A stretch of DNA of 64,000 nucleotides from an uncultured bacterium (GCA_903847945.1 CAINEY010000049.1:28736-92735); one strand, 5' to 3'. Shown: positions 9,586 to 19,137, counted from the stretch's first letter. Translations and numbers: made by a program. The notes: generated from the letters alone by a model not told the origin.

Positions 9586-10335
9586 CTAGAATCGGCGTGA
9601 AGCGCCTCCGCCTCCGCCGCTGCCCCCAAACCCTCCGAAACCTCCGGATCGTCCGCCCCCGCTAAAGGCGATGCGGAAGACCAAGGACAAGAGATTTCCG
9701 TTGAGGAAGCGCAAATCAAGAACTAAAACGATACCCACGATGATCACGATCCACACCCATTCCGGCCAGCCGAAGAGCGTCTCCGGCTGTGTACCGTAAA
9801 CCACAGGGGCCGTCGTATTCAACGTCACCTCGTATTCGCTTGCGATGCGTTCCACGATGGCCATGTAGCCATTGATCATGCCTTCATCGAAATCCCCGTC
9901 ATTGTAGTAGGGGAGCATATAATCGTCTTGGATACGGCCCAGCAGGCTGTCCGGTAAAGCACCTTCCAAGCCATAACCGACTTCAATGCGGGAAAGGCCT
10001 TCACCCAGCGACAATAGAATCAAGACACCATTGTTGAGGGTGGGATCACCGATGCCCCAGTCCCGTAAGACACTCAAGGTATACTCGGAGGAATCCATGC
10101 CTTCAAAGTCCGGAGTCGTGAGAACCACGACTTGGGCTTTGGTTTGTCGGGCCAGTTCTACCGAGATCCGAACGATCGTGTCTTCGGTTTCCGGGCTGAG
10201 TAAACCTTCGTCATCGCGTACGTAAAAGGAGGACGTGGGTTGTGGGATCGCCAGCACCGGGTGAAGGGTCGACCAAAGCACCCATCCTCCAAAAAGCAGG
10301 ATCAGCCAGAATGAACGACGACGAACGGCTCGCAT
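9586..10335 (-). CDS. TPM domain (YgcG-like) membrane protein
   Basis: YVRDDEGLLSPETEDTI...; Gly/Ser-rich C-terminal tail GGFGGSGGGGGASRRF. Confidence 0.85.
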   Translation of the reverse strand: MRAVRRRSFWLILLFGGWVLWSTLHPVLAIPQPTSSFYVRDDEGLLSPETEDTIVRISVELARQTKAQVVVLTTPDFEGMDSSEYTLSVLRDWGIGDPTLNNGVLILLSLGEGLSRIEVGYGLEGALPDSLLGRIQDDYMLPYYNDGDFDEGMINGYMAIVERIASEYEVTLNTTAPVVYGTQPETLFGWPEWVWIVIIVGIVLVLDLRFLNGNLLSLVFRIAFSGGGRSGGFGGFGGSGGGGGASRRF

Positions 10336-10881
10336 TTAGAAGTTGACGTTGGGAGCGTCCGTTTCATCCGTTTCAAAATACGGTTGGGGATCAAACCCGA
10401 AGATTCCCGCTAATAGGGATGTCGGGAATGAACGGACCCGGGTGTTGAAGTTTTGAACGGCCAAGTTATAATCGCGCCGTGCCGTCGCAATGCGATTCTC
10501 CGTGCCCGCCAACTCATCCTGAAGGGCCAGGAAATTGACGTTGGATTTGAGCTCCGGATAATTCTCGACGATCACCAAAAGTCGTCCAATCGCATCACTC
10601 AGTTCTGCGTTGGCTTCTTGCGTTTCCTCAACGCCATTGGCTCCGGCCAGTTTGGCTCGGGCTTCCGCCAGTGCCGTAAAGATGGCCTCTTCTTGGGCCG
10701 CATACGCTTTGACGGTTTCCACCAGATTGGGAATCAGATCCGCCCGGCGTTGAAGCTGTGTCTCGACTTGACTCCATTGCCCGCGGACCCCTTCTTCGCT
10801 GGAGACCAGATTATTGTAGTCGCTGACCAGCATCATGCCGACCACAAACAGCACACCTAAGCCGATTAACCATTTTTTCAT
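10336..10881 (-). CDS. lemA: LemA family protein
   Basis: YNNLVSSEEGVRGQWSQVETQLQRRADLIPNLVETVKAYAAQE and ARRDYNLAVQNFNTRVRSFP motifs. Confidence 0.92.
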   Translation of the reverse strand: MKKWLIGLGVLFVVGMMLVSDYNNLVSSEEGVRGQWSQVETQLQRRADLIPNLVETVKAYAAQEEAIFTALAEARAKLAGANGVEETQEANAELSDAIGRLLVIVENYPELKSNVNFLALQDELAGTENRIATARRDYNLAVQNFNTRVRSFPTSLLAGIFGFDPQPYFETDETDAPNVNF

Positions 10882-11015
10882 ACAAATCACCTCAAAGTTT
10901 TTTTTGTTGAACCCATTATAACACTATCCAAGACAAGCACATCACGGATGCATCATGAGGTTTGCACGTGAAAAGCCACGTGACTTCACACAACTTTTCA
11001 ACGAATTGACCTACT

Positions 11016-11033
11016 TTGTTAATGTTTTCACGA
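11016..11033. promoter_or_regulatory. Rex-like operator candidate upstream of the hydrogenase operon
   Basis: TTGTTAA-TGTT-TTCACGA; two mismatches to the general Rex pattern TTGTGAA-N4-TTCACAA. Confidence 0.4.
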
Positions 11034-11040
11034 TAAGCCC

Positions 11041-11070
11041 TTGTGAGAAGATGAATGCCTAAGTTATAAT
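11041..11070 (+). promoter_or_regulatory. Candidate promoter of the hydrogenase operon
   Basis: TTGTGA (11041-11046), 18-bp spacer, TATAAT (11065-11070); AAGGAG SD then ATG at 11099. Confidence 0.55.
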
Positions 11071-11098
11071 ATTCACAAATCAATTAAGGAGCTTAAAC

Positions 11099-11596
11099 AT
11101 GCACCTCAGCACGGAAAGCCTATCCGCCATTGACGCCATCATCGACACCCACAAAGCGATGCCCGGTCCCGTCAAACTGATGCTCCACGACATCCAAAAA
11201 ACCTTGGGGTATATTCCCTTCGAAGCCATGGAAAAGATCTCCCAGGCGACGGGAACCCCGGTTGCGGAAGTCTACGGGGTGGTGACCTTCTACACCCAGT
11301 TCACCACCGAACCCAAAGGGAAACACGTCATCAACATCTGTCTGGGGACAGCCTGTTATGTGCGGGGTTCCCAGCTCCTTCTGGATCGCATCAAGATCCT
11401 CACCAATTGCCCCGTCAACGGCACCAGTGAAAACAACATGTTCTCCTTGGATGCCACGCGTTGTTTGGGAGCATGCGGATTAGCGCCGGTCGCTGTGTTG
11501 GATGGCCGTGTTTTCGGTAACGCCAATAACAATAAAGACCTCGAAAACGCCATCCGTAAGATCCTCAAAGAAGAAATCGCCACCCTTCAAGCATGA
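11099..11596 (+). CDS. NuoE-type [2Fe-2S] hydrogenase subunit (HydC-like)
   Basis: VYGVVTFYTQFTTEPKGKHVINICLGTACYVRGS...TRCLGACGLAPV. Confidence 0.92.
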   Translation: MHLSTESLSAIDAIIDTHKAMPGPVKLMLHDIQKTLGYIPFEAMEKISQATGTPVAEVYGVVTFYTQFTTEPKGKHVINICLGTACYVRGSQLLLDRIKILTNCPVNGTSENNMFSLDATRCLGACGLAPVAVLDGRVFGNANNNKDLENAIRKILKEEIATLQA

Positions 11597-11973
11597 AACT
11601 CCAAAGCGCCCTCAAACTGATCCAAGCCAAACCGATGTACATCTATGATCCGGCCATCCTGTGGCGGGACTATACGTACGCCGCGGCGACGGATCTGATG
11701 AGTGACGCCTTGGCCATGATTTGCACCAACTGTAACCGCACCATTCTACTGACCGGTTTAGCCAATGCGCAGTCGCTACGAACCGCGGAAATGCTGGACA
11801 TTACCACCATCATCTATGTCCGCAACAAGCGCCTCAGCGACGATAACCTCGAATTGGCCATCGAAATGGAAATGAACGTGTTTACCACCCCCCTCCCGAT
11901 GTTTGAAGCCATTGGGATCCTCTATCGCGAAGGGTTCAAAACAGCAACACGCCATGACGATTCATCACTTTGA
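11593..11973 (+). CDS. DRTGG-domain-like protein
   Basis: Size and pattern ATDLMSDALAMI...ILLTGLANAQSLRTAEMLDITTIIYVRNK; position in hydrogenase operon. Confidence 0.6.
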   Translation: MKLQSALKLIQAKPMYIYDPAILWRDYTYAAATDLMSDALAMICTNCNRTILLTGLANAQSLRTAEMLDITTIIYVRNKRLSDDNLELAIEMEMNVFTTPLPMFEAIGILYREGFKTATRHDDSSL

Positions 11974-12382
11974 TGTCGCGGCTCTCGATTACGAAAAAGC
12001 CGGACAAGTCTCCAGCCAAATCAAGAAAATGGTCAAAGAGTATGGCTTTGACCCCATCACCGTGCGGCGCATTGCCGTGGCCACGTACGAAGCCGAAATC
12101 AACCTGATCATCCATTCTCATGGCGGGCGGGTGACGGTCAACTATGAAGCGCCTTGGCTTTATCTGATCATCAAAGATATCGGTCCGGGGATTCCCGACT
12201 TGGAGAAAGCCATGCGACCAGGATGGTCCACGGCGTCCAAAGAAGCCCAAGCCATGGGCTTTGGGGCCGGACTCGGCTTAACCAACATCCAAAAGAACAG
12301 CGATACCTTCCACCTCACATCCGACCCTTCCGGCACAACGCTGGAGTTGGGTTTCAAGAAACACACGGAGGAATCCGCATGA
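11955..12382 (+). CDS. Anti-sigma-factor/serine-kinase-like HATPase protein (start revised)
   Basis: ATYEAEINLIIHSHGG (N-box), IKDIGPGIPDLE (G1), GFGAGLGLTNIQKNSD (G2). Confidence 0.85.
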
Positions 12383-12708
12383 CCCTAGAAAAACTCCTGC
12401 AGTCCACCGGTTGGACCCTCATCGAACCCTGTGATGCCAATCCCGACGTGAGCGGCGTCTTCATCGGCGATCTTTTGTCGTATGTGATGGGCAAAGGTCA
12501 ACCCGGTCAAGTGTGGATCACCATGCAGAGTCATCCCAACGTAATCGCCGTGGCGGCCCTTAAAGAGTTCGCCGCCGTGATCCTCATCGATGACATCCTC
12601 TTGGATCCTCAAGCCGCCGAACATGCGCAAGCCAACGGCATCCCCGTGATCCGTTCCCCGCTGGATGCCTACGCCAGCGCCAAAGTCCTCGCCAATCTGG
12701 GGTTGTAG
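12379..12708 (+). CDS. Second DRTGG-domain-like protein (start revised)
   Basis: GVFIGDLLSYVMGKGQPGQVWITMQSHPNVIAVAALKEFAAVILIDD; 4-nt overlap with upstream gene. Confidence 0.65.
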   Translation: MTLEKLLQSTGWTLIEPCDANPDVSGVFIGDLLSYVMGKGQPGQVWITMQSHPNVIAVAALKEFAAVILIDDILLDPQAAEHAQANGIPVIRSPLDAYASAKVLANLGL

Positions 12709-12709
12709 C

Positions 12710-13399
12710 ATGTTCTACGACTTGCATATCCATTCCGGATTATCGCCCTGCGGGGACAGTGCGATGACCCCCAACAACATCGCCCGCATGGCCGTGCTCA
12801 AAGGTTTGCAGCTGATTGCCGTCACCGACCACAACAGCCTCAAACAACAGCACGTCATGGCGGAAGTCGCCCATCAGTATGGATTGACCTACCTCTATGG
12901 GGTCGAACTCCAATCGCAGGAAGAAGTGCACATCCTGGGTTACTTCGCCACCGAGAAGTCCATGGAAGCCATGCAGAAATGGATCGAAAATCACCAGATC
13001 AAGGTCAAGAACCGACCCGATTTCTTCGGAGATCAGACCCTCTTCGATAAGGATGACCAGATTATTGATGACGAACCGGTCGCCCTCATCTTCTCGCTCA
13101 ATGCCTCGCTGGAATCCTGCATCAAAGCCATCCACCACAAAGGCGGTAAAGCCGTCTTGGCACACCTCTATGGACGTAAGTATGGCTTGATCCAACAACT
13201 CGGCTTTATTCCCGAAGGCTTACCGATCGATGGGGTTGAACTCTGTGATCCCCGGGAAGTCCCGTTCTTCAAAAATGAATACCCCCAGTATGCGCACTTG
13301 CCCATCCTGTGTAACTCCGATGCCCATCAGTTGGGAGACATCCACGAAGCTCGCTTCAGTCTGGAAGCGCCGATTCTGAAGATGTGGGGGATCCGCTGA
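12710..13399 (+). CDS. PHP-domain phosphoesterase-like protein (start revised)
   Basis: YDLHIHSGLSPCGDSAMTPNNIARMA, VTDHNS, VLAHL, CNSDAHQLGDI metal-ligand motifs. Confidence 0.88.
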   Translation: MFYDLHIHSGLSPCGDSAMTPNNIARMAVLKGLQLIAVTDHNSLKQQHVMAEVAHQYGLTYLYGVELQSQEEVHILGYFATEKSMEAMQKWIENHQIKVKNRPDFFGDQTLFDKDDQIIDDEPVALIFSLNASLESCIKAIHHKGGKAVLAHLYGRKYGLIQQLGFIPEGLPIDGVELCDPREVPFFKNEYPQYAHLPILCNSDAHQLGDIHEARFSLEAPILKMWGIR

Positions 13400-13938
13400 T
13401 GCAGGATGTATCCATGTTGATTCAGGAACTGCTGGAAAACAGCGCAGCCGCTAAGGCCACAACGATTACCCTGAACTTAGATCCGGGAAAGACATCCGGC
13501 ATCACATCCTTCACCGTCACCGACAATGGTTGCGGGATGGATGAAGCAACGCTTTCGAAAGTCTTGAGTCCCTTCACCACCTCCCGCACCACGCGTAAGG
13601 TGGGACTCGGTCTCTCCTTCTTACACCAGGTGGTCACCCAAACCCAAGGGCACCTGGAGATCGACTCCAAGCCTCTAAAAGGAACGACGGTAAAAGCGTC
13701 GTGGAAGGCCGATCACTGGGATGCTCCGCCCTTAGGTAATCTGGGGGAAGTCGTGATGATCCATCTTCAGGGTCATCCGCAGTTGGAACTTGTCGTTGAA
13801 TTGCCTGGCTTTACGCTCGACACTGCTGAACTCAAAAAGCAGCTGGATCCGGTTCCCATCGATGATCCCGGGGTACTCCGTTACCTCGAGTCCACCGTAA
13901 TGACCCACCTCAAGACACTCCGGGAGGAAACACCATGA
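13399..13938 (+). CDS. Histidine-kinase-like ATPase domain protein
   Basis: LIQELLENSAAAKATTITL, VTDNGCGMDEATL, VGLGLSFLHQV. Confidence 0.85.
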   Translation: MQDVSMLIQELLENSAAAKATTITLNLDPGKTSGITSFTVTDNGCGMDEATLSKVLSPFTTSRTTRKVGLGLSFLHQVVTQTQGHLEIDSKPLKGTTVKASWKADHWDAPPLGNLGEVVMIHLQGHPQLELVVELPGFTLDTAELKKQLDPVPIDDPGVLRYLESTVMTHLKTLREETP

Positions 13939-14294
13939 AAAGTCTCGATGAACTCAACAAGATCCGCGAAGAAGCGCTCAAACGCGTTACCCTTCGTCAA
14001 AGCGATGCGCAGTATCGCATCATGATCGGTATGGCCACCTGCGGGATCGCTGCGGGAGCCCGTCCGGTCCTCAAAGCCTTCATGGATGCGATCGACAAGG
14101 ATAAACTGCCCTGCATCGTCCAACAGACCGGCTGCATCGGCATGTGCATCCATGAACCCATCGTGGAGATCATCGATCAGGCTGGAACGAAGACCACCTA
14201 CCTCGATGTCAACGTGGCCCGGGCCAAGGAAATCATCGACCGTCACCTCAAACACCATGAAGTGATTCCGGAATACACCTACATCCTGAAATGA
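13935..14294 (+). CDS. Thioredoxin-like [2Fe-2S] ferredoxin subunit
   Basis: IGMATCGIAAGARPV...QQTGCIGMCIHEPIVEI; four-Cys pattern. Confidence 0.85.
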   Translation: MKSLDELNKIREEALKRVTLRQSDAQYRIMIGMATCGIAAGARPVLKAFMDAIDKDKLPCIVQQTGCIGMCIHEPIVEIIDQAGTKTTYLDVNVARAKEIIDRHLKHHEVIPEYTYILK

Positions 14295-14301
14295 GGCCCC
14301 G

Positions 14302-16098
14302 ATGGAACGCACCCATGTGTTGATTTGCGCCGGTACCGGTTGCACCTCCTCAAGATCCCTCGAACTGGTGAAACGGTTTGAGGAAGACATCAAGTTTAAA
14401 GAACTCGATAAAGAAATCAAAGTCATCAAGACCGGCTGTTTCGGCTTGTGTCAAAAAGGACCCATTGTCGCCATCTACCCCGACAAGGTTTTCTACAGTC
14501 ACGTGGCCCTCAGCGATGTCGATGAGATCGTTTCGGAACACCTCTACAAAGGCCGTCCCGTCAAACGTTTGGAGATCACGGATATCGATGAGAACACCAA
14601 AGAACAGATCTTTGAGTTCGAAAAGATCCGGTTCTACGCCAAACAGAAACGCATTGCCTTACGCAACTGCGGGCTCATCAATCCCGAAGACATCACCGAA
14701 TACATCGCCTTGGATGGTTATCAAGCCTTAGGCAAGGTGTTAACGACGATGACCCCCCAACAAGTCATCGATGAAGTCAAACGCTCCGGACTGCGCGGAC
14801 GCGGCGGAGGAGGATTCCCCACCGGCAACAAGTGGCAGTTTGCGGCTAATCAGGTCAACGATCAGAAGTACGTGATTTGTAATGCGGATGAAGGCGATCC
14901 CGGAGCCTTCATGGATCGTTCCATTCTCGAAGGGGATCCCCACAGTGTGTTGGAAGCCATGGCCATCGCCGGATATGCGATCGGGTCCAACCACGGTTAC
15001 ATCTACATTCGTGCGGAGTACCCCATCGCGGTCGAACGTCTGAAGATCGCCATCGGGCAAGCCAAAGAATACGGCCTCTTGGGTGAAAACATCCTGTCCT
15101 CCGGATTCTCCTTCAACGTGGAAATCCGCTTAGGCGCCGGCGCCTTCGTGTGCGGTGAAGAAACGGCCCTGATTGCCTCCATCGAAGGCAAACGCGGGAT
15201 GCCGAAAGTCAAACCGCCGTTCCCAGCCGTTAAGGGAGTCTGGGGTAAACCCACCATCATCAACAACGTCGAAACCTTCGCCAACGTCGCCCCGATCATC
15301 AATCAAGGTGCCGACTGGTTCAGTGCGATCGGCACCGAGAAATCCAAAGGCACCAAAGTCTTCGCCTTGGGCGGTAAGATCGTGAATACGGGCTTGGTGG
15401 AAGTCCCGATGGGTACTACCCTCCGTGAAGTCATCTATGAGATCGGTGGCGGTTGTCCCAACATGAAGAACTTCAAGGCCGTTCAAACGGGTGGCCCTTC
15501 CGGCGGGTGCTTAACCGAAGCCCATCTGGATACCCAGATCGATTTCGATAATCTGGTCGCCTTAGGCTCGATGATGGGCTCTGGCGGGATGATCGTCCTC
15601 GATGAAGACAATTGTATGGTCGATGTCGCCCGCTTCTACATGGACTTCATCGTCGATGAATCCTGTGGGAAGTGTTCACCTTGTCGCATCGGCACCAAGC
15701 GCATGCTGGAAATGCTGACCGACATCTGTGAAGGCCGTGGAACCTTGGAAACGCTGGATAAGCTCGAACAATTGGCCATCCACGTCAAAGACAGTTCCCT
15801 GTGCGGTTTAGGTCAAACGGCCCCGAATCCGGTGCTCTCCACCCTTAAACACTTCCGTAACGAATACTCAGCTCATGTGGTCGATAAGAAGTGTCCGGCT
15901 AAAGTATGTAAGTCCTTGTTGGATTACTCCATCGATAAAGAGATCTGTAAGAAGTGCGGTCTTTGTGCGAAAGGCTGTCCTACGACGGCCATTACCGGAA
16001 CCTTGGGTAAGGTCCCCTATGAAATCGATCCCGCTAAATGCATCCGTTGCGGCGCGTGCGTTACCAATTGTCCCTTTGGGGCGATCATTCGCGCGTAG
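14302..16098 (+). CDS. NuoF-type NAD(P)H/flavin hydrogenase subunit with C-terminal 2[4Fe-4S] (HydB-like)
   Basis: RGRGGGGFPTGNKWQFA (FMN), GAGAFVCGEETALIASIEGKRG (NADH), SCGKCSPCRIGTKRM, CKKCGLCAKGCPTTAI and CIRCGACVTNCPFGAI. Confidence 0.95.
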   Translation: MERTHVLICAGTGCTSSRSLELVKRFEEDIKFKELDKEIKVIKTGCFGLCQKGPIVAIYPDKVFYSHVALSDVDEIVSEHLYKGRPVKRLEITDIDENTKEQIFEFEKIRFYAKQKRIALRNCGLINPEDITEYIALDGYQALGKVLTTMTPQQVIDEVKRSGLRGRGGGGFPTGNKWQFAANQVNDQKYVICNADEGDPGAFMDRSILEGDPHSVLEAMAIAGYAIGSNHGYIYIRAEYPIAVERLKIAIGQAKEYGLLGENILSSGFSFNVEIRLGAGAFVCGEETALIASIEGKRGMPKVKPPFPAVKGVWGKPTIINNVETFANVAPIINQGADWFSAIGTEKSKGTKVFALGGKIVNTGLVEVPMGTTLREVIYEIGGGCPNMKNFKAVQTGGPSGGCLTEAHLDTQIDFDNLVALGSMMGSGGMIVLDEDNCMVDVARFYMDFIVDESCGKCSPCRIGTKRMLEMLTDICEGRGTLETLDKLEQLAIHVKDSSLCGLGQTAPNPVLSTLKHFRNEYSAHVVDKKCPAKVCKSLLDYSIDKEICKKCGLCAKGCPTTAITGTLGKVPYEIDPAKCIRCGACVTNCPFGAIIRA

Positions 16099-16106
16099 AG
16101 GTCCCT

Positions 16107-17867
16107 ATGAAAACCGTCAAGATCAAAATCAACGGCAGTGAATACGAAGTCGATGCCAGTCTGACCGTCTTACAGGCCTGCCGGTCGGTTTCCATCCAGA
16201 TCCCGACCCTGTGTTTCCTCAAAGACATCAACCAAAGCGGCGCTTGCCGTGTCTGTGTGGTTGAAGTCAAAGGACTGCGCAACCTGGTCACCTCCTGCAA
16301 TTACCCGCTGATGGAAGGCATGGAGATCTTTACCCACTCCAACCGAGCCATCTTGTCCCGTCGTAAAACGATGGAACTCATCCTGTCCAATCACTCTAAG
16401 GATTGTTTGAGCTGTGTGCGCAATCAACGCTGCGAACTGCAGAGCTTGGCCCAGGAACTCAACGTCCGTCACACCTACATCCAAGGTGAACTCACCAAGC
16501 CCTCCATCGATGAAGTCTCGCCGGGCATCGTCAGAGATACGTCCAAGTGCATCCTGTGTGGACGCTGCATCGAAGCCTGCAAGACGACCCAAGGCTTAGG
16601 CATCCTCAACTTCATCGACCGCGGTTTCCAAACCAAAGTCGGTCCGGTGTTTGATGCCAGCTTCAACGATGTCAACTGCATGCAATGCGGTCAATGCATC
16701 ACCGTGTGTCCGGTAGGTGCTTTGAGTGAAAAAGAAGAAATTCATGATGTCATCAAAGCCCTCAACGATCCCACCAAGACCGTCATCGTCCAAACGGCTC
16801 CGGCTGTCCGGGCTTCCTTGGGTGAAGAATTCGACATGCCCATCGGAACGCGGGTGACCGGTAAGATGGTCGCTGCCTTGCGTCGCATCGGCTTTGACAA
16901 GGTCTACGACACCAACTACGCCGCAGACTTAACGATCATGGAAGAAGGCACCGAGTTCATTCATCGCCTTCAACAGGGTGGAACCCTACCGCTGATCACT
17001 TCGTGTTCGCCGGGATGGATCCGCTACATGGAATTTGAATATCCGGATCTGATTCCCAACGTCTCCACGTGCAAGTCCCCGCACATGATGTTTGGGGCCA
17101 TCCTGAAATCCTATTACGCTCAAGCCAAGCACCTCGATCCCAAAGACATCTATGTCGTGTCGATCATGCCGTGCATCGCCAAGAAAGAAGAAAAGTATCG
17201 CAAATCCAACAACCAGCCTTATCAGGATGTGGATGCGGTGCTCACCACCCGTGAACTGGGTCGTCTCATCAAACTCTACGGGATCGACTTCGTGTCCTTA
17301 CCGAATGAAGAGTTTGACCAAGACATGTTTGGGGAATACTCAGGAGCCAGCGTCATCTTCGGCGCTACCGGCGGAGTCATGGAAGCGGCTCTACGGACCG
17401 TGACCGAGATCCTCACGAAGAAACCCTTGGACGATGTGAACTTCCACGCGCTACGCGGGGTCGAAGGTATCAAAGAAGCCGCGCTCGACATCAACGGAAC
17501 CACCGTCAAAGTCGCTGTCGCTCACTCCATGAAACTGGCGAAACCGCTCTTGGATGACATCCGTAACGGCACCTCACCGTATCACTTCATCGAAATCATG
17601 GGTTGTCCGGGCGGTTGCATCAACGGCGGCGGACAGTCCATCGTCAGTGCCAACGTGCGTAACGTGTTTGGGAATGGATTTATGAAGCTGCGGGCCATGG
17701 CGCTCTACGAAGAAGACGTCAGCCGTACTTACCGCAAGTCGCATGAGAACGGTCAGATCCAGCAGCTTTACACCAACTTCCTCAAAGAACCGGGAAGTCC
17801 CACGGCGCATCACTTGTTGCACACGCACTACAAAGCCAAGAAGCGCTTCAAAATCGAATCCAAGTAA
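16107..17867 (+). CDS. hydA: [FeFe]-hydrogenase catalytic subunit HydA (start revised)
   Basis: N-terminal 2Fe-2S, HSKDCLSCVRNQRCELQ, two 4Fe-4S, H-cluster motifs TSCSPGW / MPCIAKKEEK / EIMGCPGGCINGGGQ. Confidence 0.95.
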   Translation: MKTVKIKINGSEYEVDASLTVLQACRSVSIQIPTLCFLKDINQSGACRVCVVEVKGLRNLVTSCNYPLMEGMEIFTHSNRAILSRRKTMELILSNHSKDCLSCVRNQRCELQSLAQELNVRHTYIQGELTKPSIDEVSPGIVRDTSKCILCGRCIEACKTTQGLGILNFIDRGFQTKVGPVFDASFNDVNCMQCGQCITVCPVGALSEKEEIHDVIKALNDPTKTVIVQTAPAVRASLGEEFDMPIGTRVTGKMVAALRRIGFDKVYDTNYAADLTIMEEGTEFIHRLQQGGTLPLITSCSPGWIRYMEFEYPDLIPNVSTCKSPHMMFGAILKSYYAQAKHLDPKDIYVVSIMPCIAKKEEKYRKSNNQPYQDVDAVLTTRELGRLIKLYGIDFVSLPNEEFDQDMFGEYSGASVIFGATGGVMEAALRTVTEILTKKPLDDVNFHALRGVEGIKEAALDINGTTVKVAVAHSMKLAKPLLDDIRNGTSPYHFIEIMGCPGGCINGGGQSIVSANVRNVFGNGFMKLRAMALYEEDVSRTYRKSHENGQIQQLYTNFLKEPGSPTAHHLLHTHYKAKKRFKIESK

Positions 17868-17898
17868 AAGAAGGAACACCCGGAAGGGTGTTCTTTTA
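17866..17898 (+). terminator. Terminator of the hydrogenase operon
   Basis: GAACACCCGGAAGGGTGTTC-TTTTA. Confidence 0.85.
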
Positions 17899-18339
17899 TC
17901 GAGGCCAAGCGTAAATCGTAGAGACAAGAACGGAGAAGACCACCGAGACATAGAAATACCACGGCAGTTTCGCTAACCGTATCCCGGTGATCAACGCTCC
18001 GGTATACCCGATCACCGTGATCCATAGCGATACTGGATTCATGTAAACCCGAAAGATCAGAGTGACAAGAACGATGGAGATCGGGGACATGATCAACAGG
18101 GCTTTAAAGAGGGCGGTCATCTTCGATCGCATCACCAGATATCCGCCAATGGACAAACCGATGGCGGTGCCCAGTCGGATCTGACTCACGGGAACTTCTA
18201 GCGGATTCTCGGTGTAGAAGAGCGTTTCGGTGGTCAAGTAAACACCCAAATAGAAAAGCCAGGTCAATGCGATAACCATTAATCCACCAACACCTATTAT
18301 GATGAGAATCCAAATGGGATTCCGAGAGTTCTTTTTCAT
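17896..18339 (-). CDS. Small integral membrane protein of unknown function
   Basis: 147 aa with several hydrophobic segments; initiator after SD-like AGGAAGGTG. Confidence 0.6.
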   Translation of the reverse strand: MKKNSRNPIWILIIIGVGGLMVIALTWLFYLGVYLTTETLFYTENPLEVPVSQIRLGTAIGLSIGGYLVMRSKMTALFKALLIMSPISIVLVTLIFRVYMNPVSLWITVIGYTGALITGIRLAKLPWYFYVSVVFSVLVSTIYAWPR

Positions 18340-18387
18340 GATTCACCTTCCTTGATCATTCTATCCTACACCTTCCGTTAAACGGTG

Positions 18388-19092
18388 TTATTTGGATATT
18401 GCTCGTGCACCTTTCATTAATCCGCCGATCAGGCTCATGTAGATCCACAAGATCGGGAAGGCAAAGATCAGATACAAATAATCAAACGGTATCAGCGACG
18501 CAAAGAACGCAAAGGCCGGATTAATGGGAACCGCTAGTTCACGCATCGTAAAAAAGTAATTGGCTGGGACATCGAACCACGTGTTCAAGGCGAGGTTGAC
18601 GCCGTGCAATGCCAAGGAGATGATGAGCACTAGCACACTGAGGTCCTTCGCACTCTTCACGGTGGGTTTCAAAGAATGGAAGCCCCAAACGGCAGCCAAA
18701 ACCGGGATCAGGAAGATCGAGAAATGGAAGATATAGAACGAGATCGTCATCATCGAGTACGTGTCGGCGTAATCACTGCCGGGAATCAAGATGGCGACTA
18801 ACGCGCCTAATCCGCAAACGTAGAACACAAAGTCCATCAGGACGCCTTTGCGGGTGATTAAGGCAGCCGGGATTAAGAAGACCGCCAAGTTACAGAGCTG
18901 TAACGGGAGAAGCGTCAGAATGTGATCAGAACGGAGGTAGAAGTACCACCAGTTGACCACATACGCGATCGCATTGATCAGCGCCAGAATCATCAACGTG
19001 CGATGACGTCTCTTTTCTGAAGCATTGCGATGCGTGGTGATCAGTCCGTAGACCAGGATGATCGAGATCAGGTAATAGAGCCACAGTTGCAT
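18388..19092 (-). CDS. YwaF/TIGR02206-like integral membrane protein
   Basis: Multi-TM, HILTLLPLQLCNLAVFLIPAALITRKG...YVCGLGALVAILIPG. Confidence 0.7.
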   Translation of the reverse strand: MQLWLYYLISIILVYGLITTHRNASEKRRHRTLMILALINAIAYVVNWWYFYLRSDHILTLLPLQLCNLAVFLIPAALITRKGVLMDFVFYVCGLGALVAILIPGSDYADTYSMMTISFYIFHFSIFLIPVLAAVWGFHSLKPTVKSAKDLSVLVLIISLALHGVNLALNTWFDVPANYFFTMRELAVPINPAFAFFASLIPFDYLYLIFAFPILWIYMSLIGGLMKGARAISK

Positions 19093-19109
19093 ACCCTTAC
19101 TCTACCATA

Positions 19110-19137
19110 AAAAAATGAACCGATTGGTTCATTTTTC
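19110..19137 (-). terminator. Terminator of DUF4097 operon
   Basis: AAAAAATGAACC-GATT-GGTTCATTTTT. Confidence 0.75.

Noticed and set aside
9586-9660. Glycine-codon-rich repeat as a microsatellite
   Set aside because: Explained by the normal Gly-rich C-terminal tail of TPM-domain proteins.
13881-14429. 182-aa minus-strand ORF in the hydrogenase operon
   Set aside because: Overlaps three supported genes on the opposite strand; no independent support.
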